A stretch of 33,253 nt of DNA from Candidatus Caccousia avistercoris (GTDB lineage Bacteria > Bacillota > Clostridia > Oscillospirales > Acutalibacteraceae). Position numbers and translations under genes: made by a program. Numbering within the stretch: position 1 is the first letter of the stretch; every line of letters begins with the position of its first letter. Under the pieces are notes generated by a model. The model ran no database searches. It was not told the origin of the DNA and was given only the letters and a program-made list of their open reading frames with translations. Shown one piece after another: positions 17,707-26,083 of the stretch. The stretch covers positions 1 through 33,253 of the forward strand of contig DVMK01000036.1 in NCBI GenBank assembly GCA_018715025.1. Direction: 5' to 3'.

Positions 17707-19435
17707 AGGACGCACCCCCTTTCTTCTGGGAAGCATAAATTTCCTGGTAAATGGGGTCTGACGCCAGAAGCTCCTGGTGGGTGCCCGCTGCGTGAACCCT
17801 GCCGTCGTCCAGCACAATAATCTGGTCCGCGCCCATGACGGAGGAAATCCGCTGGGCGATGATGATTTTCGTGACCCCTTCCAGCCGGGCCAGGGCGCTG
17901 CGGATCTGGGCTTCGGTGGCGGTGTCCACCGCGCTGGTGGAATCGTCCAGAATCAGCACCCTGGGCTTTTTCAGCAGGGCCCGGGCAATACAGAGGCGCT
18001 GCTTCTGCCCGCCGGAAAGGTTCACGCCCCCCTGGCCCAGGTCGGTGTCGAGCCCCTTGGGCAGTTTTTCCAGAAACTCGCTGGCGCAGGCGGCCCGGCA
18101 GGCGGCCCACAGCTCCCCGTCGCCGGCCCCCCGGCCGCCCCACTGCAGGTTTTCCCGCACAGTGCCGGAAAAGAGCACGTTTTTCTGCAGCACAATGCCC
18201 ACCGCGTCCCGCAGGCTGCGCAGGCTGTACTGCCGCACGTCGCGGCCGCCCACCAGCACCGTCCCCTGGGTGGCGTCGTACAGCCGGGGGATGAGCTGAA
18301 CCAGGGTAGTTTTGGCAGAGCCCGTCCCACCCAGAACGCCCACAGTCTGCCCGGCGGGGATGCGCAGGTTCACCTGGGAAAGGGCGTACTCCCTGGCGCC
18401 GCTGTCATATTTGAAAGAGACGCCGCGGAATTCCACGCTGCCGTCGGGCACCTCCTCCACCGGGTTTTCCGGCGAGGTGAGCACCACCTGTTCGTCCAGC
18501 ACCTGGCCTATGCGGCGGGCGCTGGCCAGCGACCTGGTGAGCAGCAGAAACACATTGGAGATCATCATCATGGAATTCATCACCTGGAACACATAGCTGA
18601 GGAAGCCGGTGAGATCCCCCACCTGCAGGGTGGAATGCAGGATCATGCCGCCGCCGAACCACATGATGAGCACCACGGCGGTGTACATGACCACCTGGAA
18701 GGCGGGCAGGTTCAGCACGGCGAAGCGGAAGGTGTTCTGGCTTGTCTTCATGAGGGACTCGTTCACCTGGCGGAATTTTTCCTCCTCATACTCGTCCCTG
18801 ACGAAGGCCTTTACCGCCCGGATGGCGGCGAGGCCCTCCTGCACCACGCTGTTCAGCCTGTCCACCGCCTTCTGCAGCGGGCCGTACATGGGGGCGATTT
18901 TCCGCACAATGAAAAAGAGGACGACCCCCAGCAGGGGGGCGCACACCAGAAAGACCAGGGCCAGGGCCGGGTTCATCCAGAAGGAGAGGGCCACGCCCAT
19001 CACCAGCATGACGGGCCCCCGCACCAGCGGCCGGAACCCGCCGTTCACCGCGTTCTGCAGCACGGTCACGTCGGTGGTCATGCGGGTGACCAGGGAGGAG
19101 GTCTCAAAATGATCCAGATTGGCGAAAGAAAACTGCTGCACCCTCTCGTACTGGGCCTGGCGCACCTGGGCGCCCCAGCCGTAGGCGGCCTTCGCCGCAA
19201 ACCGGGCGTACAGCAGGCCCGTGCCCAGGGAAAGAAGGGCGCACACGCCCATCTGTACGCCCTTCTGCAGAATGAACCCCATGTCCCGGTTGGCCGCCCC
19301 CTCGTCGATGAGGGAAGCCATCAGCAGGGGGATGAACAGCTCGAAGCCGGTTTCTGCCACAATGAGCAGGGCGCCCAGCGCCATGTCGCGCCGGTAGGGG
19401 CCAAGGTAGCGGAGCAGGCGCTTCAGGTCACGCAT
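17672..19435 (-). CDS. ABC exporter subunit (TMD-NBD fusion), degenerate ATPase site
   Basis: GGTGSAKTT, LSGGQKQRLCIARALL, VLILDDSTSAVD, IIIAQRISSVMGAD. Confidence 0.92.
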   Translation of the reverse strand: MRDLKRLLRYLGPYRRDMALGALLIVAETGFELFIPLLMASLIDEGAANRDMGFILQKGVQMGVCALLSLGTGLLYARFAAKAAYGWGAQVRQAQYERVQQFSFANLDHFETSSLVTRMTTDVTVLQNAVNGGFRPLVRGPVMLVMGVALSFWMNPALALVFLVCAPLLGVVLFFIVRKIAPMYGPLQKAVDRLNSVVQEGLAAIRAVKAFVRDEYEEEKFRQVNESLMKTSQNTFRFAVLNLPAFQVVMYTAVVLIMWFGGGMILHSTLQVGDLTGFLSYVFQVMNSMMMISNVFLLLTRSLASARRIGQVLDEQVVLTSPENPVEEVPDGSVEFRGVSFKYDSGAREYALSQVNLRIPAGQTVGVLGGTGSAKTTLVQLIPRLYDATQGTVLVGGRDVRQYSLRSLRDAVGIVLQKNVLFSGTVRENLQWGGRGAGDGELWAACRAACASEFLEKLPKGLDTDLGQGGVNLSGGQKQRLCIARALLKKPRVLILDDSTSAVDTATEAQIRSALARLEGVTKIIIAQRISSVMGADQIIVLDDGRVHAAGTHQELLASDPIYQEIYASQKKGGASYGGAAAQCEKA

Positions 19436-19862
19436 GGCCGTCCCCCTCCTCCCTCAGGTTGCGGTAGGCCCTGGCCAGGTAGGCAGAGAACTGCGCCTGC
19501 TCCTGGGGGGTGAAATCTGCCAGCATTTTGTCCTCCAGCTCCCGGCAGCGGTTCCGCCACAGGCGGTTGGCCTGCCGCCCGCGCTCTGTGCACGCCACCT
19601 GGTTGCAGCGCCGATTCCCCTCGTCCATTTTCCTGGTGACAAAGCCGCCCTTTTCCAAAGAATCCAGCATACGGGAAACCGCCGCAGAATCAATGTCGAA
19701 ATATTCCGCAATCTGGTTCTGCCTGCTGGGGCCGTTGTCGGCCAAATAAGCCAGAAGCTTGGGCTGGCCCACCTCCAGCCCCGCTTCCCCCAGGCAGGGG
19801 CGCAGGTACGCCCGCTGGGCGTGGAACAGGCGGTACACCAGCATGTGAAAGCTTCGTTCCAT
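19428..19862 (-). CDS. MarR-family transcriptional regulator
   Basis: Winged-helix core LAYLADNGPSRQNQIAEYFDIDSAAVSRMLDSLEKGGFVTRKMDEGNRRCNQVACTERGRQ. ATG at 19862; stop overlaps the ABC subunit start (ATGCGTGA). Confidence 0.88.
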   Translation of the reverse strand: MERSFHMLVYRLFHAQRAYLRPCLGEAGLEVGQPKLLAYLADNGPSRQNQIAEYFDIDSAAVSRMLDSLEKGGFVTRKMDEGNRRCNQVACTERGRQANRLWRNRCRELEDKMLADFTPQEQAQFSAYLARAYRNLREEGDGHA

Positions 19863-19882
19863 GACTTCTTCCCCCTTTATTA

Positions 19883-19909
19883 TTGACAGGTCAATAGTTA
19901 ATCTGTCAA
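19883..19909. promoter_or_regulatory. Putative MarR autoregulatory operator (TTGACAG-13-CTGTCAA)
   Basis: ttgacaggtcaatagttaatctgtcaa between a TATAAT (minus) and the marR ATG. Confidence 0.5.
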
Positions 19910-20061
19910 CTATTATATCCCTGCGGAAGGATTTGTCAAGGCGGAGCAGCGCCCCCGGAAATGCTTCCGGCGGTGGCGGAAAAAGAGTTCCTGTGCTATA
20001 ATCCTTCTCAGCAGCGTTTGTTCCGCCCCGCCCGGGCAGGAAAAAGGAGGAGAGGAAGCCT

Positions 20062-20803
20062 ATGCAAGAACAGAAAACGATCCCCCTGCATATCGCCAAA
20101 GAGCAGGAGGGCTCTTACTTCACCCTGCCGGTGGAGGTCCCGGCGCATGTGGAAAGGCTTGACATTGCCTATGAATACCCCCGATATGAAGAGGTTTCCC
20201 ACGAGGGGTGGACAGAGCGCCGGGAGGTGTGCGTGGTGGATCTTGCCGTCAGCGCGCCGGGCGGCGCCTATGTGGGTTCCTCCGGCTCTGACCGCAGCCG
20301 CATCTGGATCTGCAGCGCAGGCAGCGCGCAGGGGTACGATTCGGTTCCCATTTCCCCAGGCACATGGGAGATTATTGTGGGCGCTTATAAAATTCCTGCG
20401 GAAGGGGCCGACGTGCGCTACACCGTGACCTTTACCAGGAAGGAGCTCCGGCTGTTCCGGGGGGACACCCACCTTCACACGCTGGGCTCCGACGGCTCCA
20501 TGAGCGTGCTGGACGCCGCCCGCTGCGCTCAATTCCGCGGCTTGAATTTTATCTTCCTTTCCGACCACAACAATTTTGCCCAGAATTTTTCCAGGGTCAG
20601 CGTGCCGGGCGTCACCGTGCTGCCCGGCACGGAATGGACGCACTACAAGGGGCACTGCGGCATGCTGGGGGTAGAACGCCCCTACCGCAGCGCGTTCTGC
20701 GTCAACACCCGGGAGGAAGCCGCCGCCAAGCTGGAGGAAGCCAGGGCCAACGGGGCCGCTGTTGTTCTCAACCACCCCTTCTGCCCCAGCTGCGGCTGGA
20801 AGA
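20062..20803 (+). pseudogene. PHP-domain phosphoesterase-like gene, 3'-truncated; reading frame then enters a GGDEF fragment out of frame
   Basis: AAGGAGG SD then MQEQKTIPLHIAKEQ...GDTHLHTLGSDGSM...FLSDHNNF...GTEWTHYKGHCG...VVLNHPFCPSCGWK. Recognisable PHP sequence stops at about 20803, after which the ORF translates the next region in the wrong frame to 21267. Confidence 0.75.
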
Positions 20804-21197
20804 TGTGGATTATTTCAAAAGGATCAACGACCAATACGGCCACCCGGAGGGGGATCGCTGCCTGGAAGGCGCCGCCCGGGAGCTGCGGAAGGTTTTCGAG
20901 CAGGAAGGGATTCTGGGCCGGCTGGGCGGCGATGAATTCGCGGTGCTGCTGTACCTTCCCATCCCCCGGGAAAGGTTGGAGGAAAAGCTGCGCCGCCTGC
21001 AGGAGAGACTCCGCCACATTGAGACGGAAGGCGGGCTTTCCTGCAGCATTGGGGCTCTTCCCGTGGCGGAAGAGCAGTCTGCGGAAGAGCTTTACCAAAG
21101 TGCTGACCGGCTGCTGTACCAGGCAAAGGAGCAGGGCCGCGGCCGGTATGTGGTGGGAGAGCCGGAAGGGGCAGGCTCCCCCGGCGGCGCGTCCTGA
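20802..21197 (+). pseudogene. GGDEF (diguanylate cyclase) domain fragment lacking its N-terminus
   Basis: DVDYFKRINDQYGHPEGDRCLEGAARELRKVFEQEGILGRLGGDEFAVLLYLP...SADRLLYQAKEQGRGRYVV; starts abruptly inside the GGDEF fold with no start codon or SD of its own. Confidence 0.8.
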
Positions 21198-21208
21198 CGG
21201 AAAAAGAG

Positions 21209-21236
21209 GAAAAACCTCCTGTTTTGGAGGTTTTTC
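21209..21236 (+). terminator. Rho-independent terminator
   Basis: GAAAAACCTCCTGTTTTGGAGGTTTTTC. Confidence 0.85.
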
Positions 21237-21265
21237 TTGCTTTTGCGGAGAAGATGTATTACAAT
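21237..21265 (+). promoter_or_regulatory. Putative promoter of the NCS2 permease (TTGCTT-17-TACAAT)
   Basis: ttgcttttgcggagaagatgtattacaat. Confidence 0.55.
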
Positions 21266-21271
21266 GAATAA

Positions 21272-21371
21272 GTATTCACCGGAAGGGGATTCCCCCGGAA
21301 GGTACAGCGGCACTTTTTGTCTGAGGGAACAACCGCGAGGGCGGTTAAATAACTAAGGAGGGTCAATCTTT
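21272..21371 (+). other. Structured 5' leader of the NCS2 permease (candidate cis-regulatory RNA of unknown class)
   Basis: Two hairpins visible: CCGG..GGGGATTCCCC.CGG and AACCGC-GAGG-GCGGTT, the latter shortly before the AAGGAGG SD. Confidence 0.4.
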
Positions 21372-22742
21372 ATGGAACGTTTCTTCAAGCTGAAGGAGAA
21401 CGGCACCACGGTGAGCCGAGAGATCATCGCGGGCCTGACTACCTTCTTCGCCATGGCCTACATCATTGTGGTCAACCCCAACGTGCTGAGCGGCCAGGCT
21501 GCCGGCACTGAGCTGATGCCCTGGGGCGCGGTATTCCTCGCCACCATCATCGCCTCCATCATCGGCACCCTGATTATGGGCCTGGTGGCCAATGTGCCCT
21601 ACGCGCAGGCCCCCGGCATGGGCCTGAACGCCTTCTTCGTGTACACCGTCTGCCTGGGGCTGGGCTTCACCTGGCAGCAGACCCTGTCCATGGTGTTCAT
21701 CTGCGGCCTCATCAACATTTTCATCACCGTTACCAAAATCCGCAAGTACATCATCAAGGCCATTCCCCGCAGCCTGCAGAACGCCATCGGCGGCGGCATC
21801 GGCCTGTTTGTGGCGTACATCGGCATTCTGAATGTGGGCATTGTAAACTTTGATTCCGGCGTGCCCGCCCTGGCCACCCTGAACCAGCCCGCCCTGTGGC
21901 TGTTCATCATCGGCCTGGTGCTCACCATTGTGCTGCAGGTTTGCAAGGTGAAGGGCGCTATCCTCATCGGCATTGTAGCCACCACCCTCATTGGCATTCC
22001 TATGGGCGTGACCGTCACCGCCAACACCATCAGCTTCCAGGATGCCTGCCAGCAGCTGCCCACCACCTTCGGCGCCATCTTCACCAGCGCGGGCCTGCCC
22101 TCCCTCTTCTCTGATATGGCGAAGCTGCCCCTGGTGCTGGTCACTATTTTCGCCTTCAGCATCTCCGACACCTTCGACACCATCGGCACCTTCATCGGCA
22201 CCGGCCGCCGCACCGGCATTTTCAGCGACGAGGACGAGCGTTCCATGGAAACCAATCCGGGCTTCAAATCCAAGATGGACAAGGCCCTGTTTGCTGACGC
22301 CACCGCCACCTCCATCGGCGCTATTTTCGGCACCTCCAACACCACCACCTTTGTAGAGAGCGCCGCGGGCATCGGCGCTGGCGGCCGCACCGGCCTCACC
22401 AGCGTGGTGGTTGCCCTTTGCTTTGCCGCCAGCGCTTTCCTGGCCACCTTTGTGAGCGCCATCCCCTCCGCCGCCACCGCCCCCGCGCTGGTAGCCGTAG
22501 GCATCATGATGGCCTCCTCCTTCCGGGAGATTAAGTGGGACGACTTTGACGAGGCGGTGCCCGCTTTCTTCGCCGGCGTATTCATGGCCCTCTGCTACAG
22601 CATCTCCTACGGCATTGCCGCCGGTTTCATCTTCTACTGCATCACCAAAGTGTGCAAGGGGAAGGCCAAGGAAGTCCATCCTATCCTCTGGGTGGCTACC
22701 GCACTGTTCATCCTGAACTTCATTCTGCTGGCGATTATCTAA
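21372..22742 (+). CDS. NCS2 family purine permease (AzgA/PbuG-like)
   Basis: REIIAGLTTFFAMAYIIVVNPNVLS, VPYAQAPGMGLNAFFVYTV, FSISDTFDTIGTFIGTGRRTG, GTSNTTTFVESAAGIGAGGRTGLTS; polytopic. Confidence 0.95.
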   Translation: MERFFKLKENGTTVSREIIAGLTTFFAMAYIIVVNPNVLSGQAAGTELMPWGAVFLATIIASIIGTLIMGLVANVPYAQAPGMGLNAFFVYTVCLGLGFTWQQTLSMVFICGLINIFITVTKIRKYIIKAIPRSLQNAIGGGIGLFVAYIGILNVGIVNFDSGVPALATLNQPALWLFIIGLVLTIVLQVCKVKGAILIGIVATTLIGIPMGVTVTANTISFQDACQQLPTTFGAIFTSAGLPSLFSDMAKLPLVLVTIFAFSISDTFDTIGTFIGTGRRTGIFSDEDERSMETNPGFKSKMDKALFADATATSIGAIFGTSNTTTFVESAAGIGAGGRTGLTSVVVALCFAASAFLATFVSAIPSAATAPALVAVGIMMASSFREIKWDDFDEAVPAFFAGVFMALCYSISYGIAAGFIFYCITKVCKGKAKEVHPILWVATALFILNFILLAII

Positions 22743-22772
22743 AGGTTCAGGGGCAAAATTCCAAAAACTCCC

Positions 22773-22810
22773 GCAAGGGCGGAAGCGCATTGCTTCCGCC
22801 CTTGCTTTTT
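22773..22810 (+). terminator. Rho-independent terminator of the NCS2 gene
   Basis: GCAAGGGCGGAAGC GCATT GCTTCCGCCCTTGC TTTTT. Confidence 0.9.
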
Positions 22811-22830
22811 GTCTTGCTTGAAAAACAGGC

Positions 22831-22861
22831 AAAAAACCGCCCTCACATTCTGTGAGGGCGG
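22831..22861 (-). terminator. Rho-independent terminator of tadA
   Basis: Minus strand CCGCCCTCACAGAATGTGAGGGCGG TTTTTT. Confidence 0.88.
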
Positions 22862-22868
22862 CTGAGAA

Positions 22869-23351
22869 TTATGTTTCAGAAGGCCTCTGCTGCCGCTTTT
22901 CCCGCAGCCTGCGGAAAAAGTCCCGCAAAGCGGCGGCACACTCCTCCTCCAGCACACCGGCGGTCACCTGGGGCCTGTGGTTGTAGGGCAGGGCGAACAG
23001 ATCCACCACCGAGCCGCAGGAACCGGCCTTCGGGTCGCCCGCCCCGTACACCACCCGGGCCAGCCGGGCGTTGATGATGGCCCCCGCGCACATGGGGCAG
23101 GGCTCCAGGGTGACGTACAGGCTGCACTGCCACAGCCGCCACCCCCCCAGGGCGCGGCAGGCGGCGTCAATGGCCTCCAGCTCTGCGTGGCACAGGGCGT
23201 TTTTGGCCTGTTCCCGCCGGTTGCGGCCTGCGCCCACCACCTGGCCGTCCTTCACCACCACCGCGCCCACGGGCACCTCCCCCTGGGCGGCGGCTTCCCG
23301 GGCCAGGGCCAGGGCTGCCCGCATGAAATACTCGTCGTCACGCTGTTCCAT
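22869..23351 (-). CDS. tadA: tRNA-specific adenosine deaminase TadA
   Basis: EVPVGAVVVKDGQVVGAGRN, CHAELEAIDAACRALGGWRLWQCSLYVTLEPCPMCAGAIINARLARVVYGAGDPKAGSCGS. Confidence 0.95.
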   Translation of the reverse strand: MEQRDDEYFMRAALALAREAAAQGEVPVGAVVVKDGQVVGAGRNRREQAKNALCHAELEAIDAACRALGGWRLWQCSLYVTLEPCPMCAGAIINARLARVVYGAGDPKAGSCGSVVDLFALPYNHRPQVTAGVLEEECAAALRDFFRRLREKRQQRPSET

Positions 23352-23364
23352 AGCCCGCCCCCGC

Positions 23365-24399
23365 TCAGTAGTAGATCAGGTAAGAAACGCAGGAGATAAG
23401 CACATAGCACAGGAACACAATGACGCCGGGGTTGCCGAACAGGGCCCCCGCCTTGCCGCCGGTGGTGAGCAGCGACGGCCTGGGCTGGGGCAGGCGGAAC
23501 AGCCCCCCTTTGGAGCGCAGCAGCAAGAAAAGCAGGGCGGCGGCCCCCAGTACCCACAGCACGATGGGGAACACTGTGCCGTATACGACGGCCGCCGCAG
23601 TGCCCTGGTACAGCTCGATGAGCTGGTAGGCGGCGGAAAGCCCGTTGTTCAGGGCGTGCACCAGAATGGGAAGCCAGATGCTGCCCGACTTTACCGCCAG
23701 GAAGGCCATGACAAGCCCGCAGGGGAAGGCGAACACAATTTGGGCGAAATTGCCGTGCATGGCGGCAAACAGAAAGGACGAGGCCACTATGGCAAAGCCT
23801 GTGCCGAAGCGGCGCAGACTTCCTAAAATTACCCCGCGGAACAGGAATTCCTCCACCAGGGGCGGGATGACGGCGCTGGAAATGACGAAAAGCACCGCCA
23901 CCTCAGGGGACTGGGAAAGGGGGGAGGAAGGCATGTCGCCGCTGAAGCCCATGCCCTGCAGAAGGATTGTCACCAGGTTGGCCGGGTAGTTGGCCAGGTT
24001 GCAGACGGCGGCGCCGAACAGCACCAGGGGAACGGCCGTGGCCAGGGAAACGCGCCCCATGGGAAGCGCGGCGGAAAGGGGCATGCGCAGCCCCCACATG
24101 AGAAGGAGGGCGGGCAGAAAAAAGCCCGTCAGGTAGCACAGGTTTGAGATGTAATAGTACTGGTTGTCCGCCATCTGGCTTGCGCTGAGGGTGAACAGCA
24201 GGCTGCAGAAGGTAAACAGCAGGTTCAGCAGCAGAATGGCGCCCAGCGACGCCCAGCCGGCCCAGCTGCACCGCCGCCGCAGCAGCTTGCTCTCTGCGGC
24301 CCGGTTCCGCAGAAGATCCTCCTGGTACGGGCTGCGCTGGGGGAAGAAGCCGGCCTGGCCCTGGCCGGGAAAATATGGGTATGACGGGGGATAATACAT
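23365..24399 (-). CDS. CPBP-family intramembrane metalloprotease
   Basis: EEFLFRGVILGSLRR, FLFAAMHGNFAQ, PILVHALNN; polytopic. ATG at 24399 preceded by GGAGGGGTGCTGTG. Confidence 0.9.
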   Translation of the reverse strand: MYYPPSYPYFPGQGQAGFFPQRSPYQEDLLRNRAAESKLLRRRCSWAGWASLGAILLLNLLFTFCSLLFTLSASQMADNQYYYISNLCYLTGFFLPALLLMWGLRMPLSAALPMGRVSLATAVPLVLFGAAVCNLANYPANLVTILLQGMGFSGDMPSSPLSQSPEVAVLFVISSAVIPPLVEEFLFRGVILGSLRRFGTGFAIVASSFLFAAMHGNFAQIVFAFPCGLVMAFLAVKSGSIWLPILVHALNNGLSAAYQLIELYQGTAAAVVYGTVFPIVLWVLGAAALLFLLLRSKGGLFRLPQPRPSLLTTGGKAGALFGNPGVIVFLCYVLISCVSYLIYY

Positions 24400-24650
24400 C
24401 ACAGCACCCCTCCTGTATTCTTTCGTTTTGGGCCTTGCGCGGCCCTTTTCCCATTGTAGCATAAAAGGGGAGGGGCGTAAACAGCGCCGGGCAATAATTC
24501 ACAGACCGGTAAAATTTCACAGGGCCCATTTTTCGAGATTTCACAAAAAATACGAAATTTGGGGGTGGATCCTTCGCCGGATTTACGCTATAATAAATCA
24601 TAACGCGCACTGCGCGGTGAATTCACATAAAGGGACGAGGAATAGAAACC

Positions 24651-26000
24651 ATGAAACGAATTGCATCTGTATTGATGGCGCTGCTGCTGGCCATTGGCTG
24701 TGCCGTGCCTGCCTTCGCCGACGTGAAGGAGTACACCATCCCCGACATGGACATGACGGTGGAGCTTCCGGATGATCTGTATATTTTCGAGCGGGAGGAT
24801 GTGAGCATCCTGAGCCCGCACCCTGACCTGGAGAAGGCGGGCATTGACGATGTGCAGGGCCTTTCCCAGCAAATGCAGGATTACGGGATCTACCTGACCG
24901 CCGTTTCCCAGGATCAGCAGCTCACCATTAACATTTCCAAAAAAGAGAGCTCCACCACCCAAAGCGTGTACAACCTGAAGGACTTGACGGACGAGGAATT
25001 CGAGAGCTTTTTGGGCACCATGGAGCAGACGGAGGAAAACCCCGAGCTGGAGGAGTACGAGGTGGCCCGCTATGACGGCCAGCCGGAACGGCCCTTCTTC
25101 ACCCTGCGCCTGAAGGCCAGCGGCGAAACGCTGGGCCAGCTGGAAGAGCTGTGTTACGTCACCGTTGTGAACGGCTTCTCCATTACGGTAGACGGCGTGG
25201 CCCAGGGGGAAATGACCGACGAACAGGCCGCCATCGTGAAGCAGATTGCCGACAGCGTACACATCACCCAGGAGCTGGAAACCCCCGCCCAGGAGGAGAT
25301 TACCCCCATGGCGCTGCTTTCTCTGCTTCTGCCGGTGATCGTGATTCTCATTCTTGTTCTGGTCTCTGTGATCATGCGCATTCGCCGCCGCAAGGCCATG
25401 AAGGAGCGCAAGCTTCTGGCCGACCGGCTTTCTGAGTACCGCAGGCAGCAGAAAAAGCTTGAGGAGGAGGCCGCCGGGCAGGGTGTGGTTCTGGAAGAGC
25501 CCGCCGCCCTGTTCCGCAATTCCACCGAGTACAACGAAGAGGTGGCCCACGCCTTCTGCGCCTTCCATTTCCTGCGCCGCCGGATCGGCACCATGGCTGC
25601 CTACGCTATTTTCGGCGTTCTGATGGTGGCCGCCGCCGTTTTTGTGGATTCCGAGTGGTATATGCGGCTTATTTTCGCCGGCGCGGGCATCTTCCTGATC
25701 GTGTGGGAATGCCTGCTGCCCGGGAAAATGTTCAACAACGTCATGGCCACCTTCCGCAAATCCAAAAACAAGGTGAACGAGTACACCTTCCGGGAGGAGG
25801 ACTTCCGTGTGGCAGGCATCCAGGCCGCATCGGTGTACCCTTATTTCCAAATCACCAGGGCTTACGAGACCTCCCGCTATTTCTACCTGTACTTCGGCGA
25901 GGATCAGGCCTATTATTTGAAAAAGGATGGCTTCACCGTGGGGGACGCCGCCCAGTTCCGGGAATTCCTGAAAAGGAAGCTGGGCAAAAACTTTAAATGA
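24651..26000 (+). CDS. Secreted/membrane protein with a signal peptide, two TM regions and a C-terminal YcxB-like domain
   Basis: MKRIASVLMALLLAIGCAVPAFA; TM LLSLLLPVIVILILVLVSVIM; C-terminal SRYFYLYFGEDQAYYLKKDGFTVGDAAQFREFLKRKLGKNF resembles YcxB-like tails. Confidence 0.7.
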   Translation: MKRIASVLMALLLAIGCAVPAFADVKEYTIPDMDMTVELPDDLYIFEREDVSILSPHPDLEKAGIDDVQGLSQQMQDYGIYLTAVSQDQQLTINISKKESSTTQSVYNLKDLTDEEFESFLGTMEQTEENPELEEYEVARYDGQPERPFFTLRLKASGETLGQLEELCYVTVVNGFSITVDGVAQGEMTDEQAAIVKQIADSVHITQELETPAQEEITPMALLSLLLPVIVILILVLVSVIMRIRRRKAMKERKLLADRLSEYRRQQKKLEEEAAGQGVVLEEPAALFRNSTEYNEEVAHAFCAFHFLRRRIGTMAAYAIFGVLMVAAAVFVDSEWYMRLIFAGAGIFLIVWECLLPGKMFNNVMATFRKSKNKVNEYTFREEDFRVAGIQAASVYPYFQITRAYETSRYFYLYFGEDQAYYLKKDGFTVGDAAQFREFLKRKLGKNFK

Positions 26001-26008
26001 ACGCAGGC

Positions 26009-26039
26009 AAGCCGGGGCGAAGCGACCCGGCTTGTTTTT
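26009..26039 (+). terminator. Rho-independent terminator
   Basis: AAGCCGGGGCGAAGCGACCCGGCTTGTTTTT. Confidence 0.82.
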
Positions 26040-26083
26040 GTGGGGCCAGGGCCCCCAGCCTGCGGCAGGCAGGAGATTTGCTT

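Noticed and set aside
101-19513. Long opposite-strand ORFs (e.g. 101-1462 +, 1522-3408 +, 4225-5502 +, 7345-8463 +, 8309-9880 +, 13350-15809 +, 15595-17820 +, 17777-19513 +)
   Set aside because: They mirror well-supported genes in GC-rich DNA, have His/Gly/Ala/Val/Gln-rich low-information translations, lack recognisable domains and are explained as shadow frames.
20790-20815. Programmed frameshift joining PHP and GGDEF into one protein
   Set aside because: No slippery heptamer is visible, and both domains are truncated at the joint, which favours deletion or assembly error over recoding.
21325-21355. T-box-like string GAGGGAACAACCGCGAGGGCGGTT in the NCS2 leader
   Set aside because: Resembles AGGGTGGAACCGCG but the essential TGG that pairs with the tRNA acceptor end is AAC, and the leader is too short for Stem I.
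21266-21371. Canonical purine riboswitch upstream of the NCS2 permease
   Set aside because: I could not find the conserved three-way-junction core expected for guanine/adenine aptamers.
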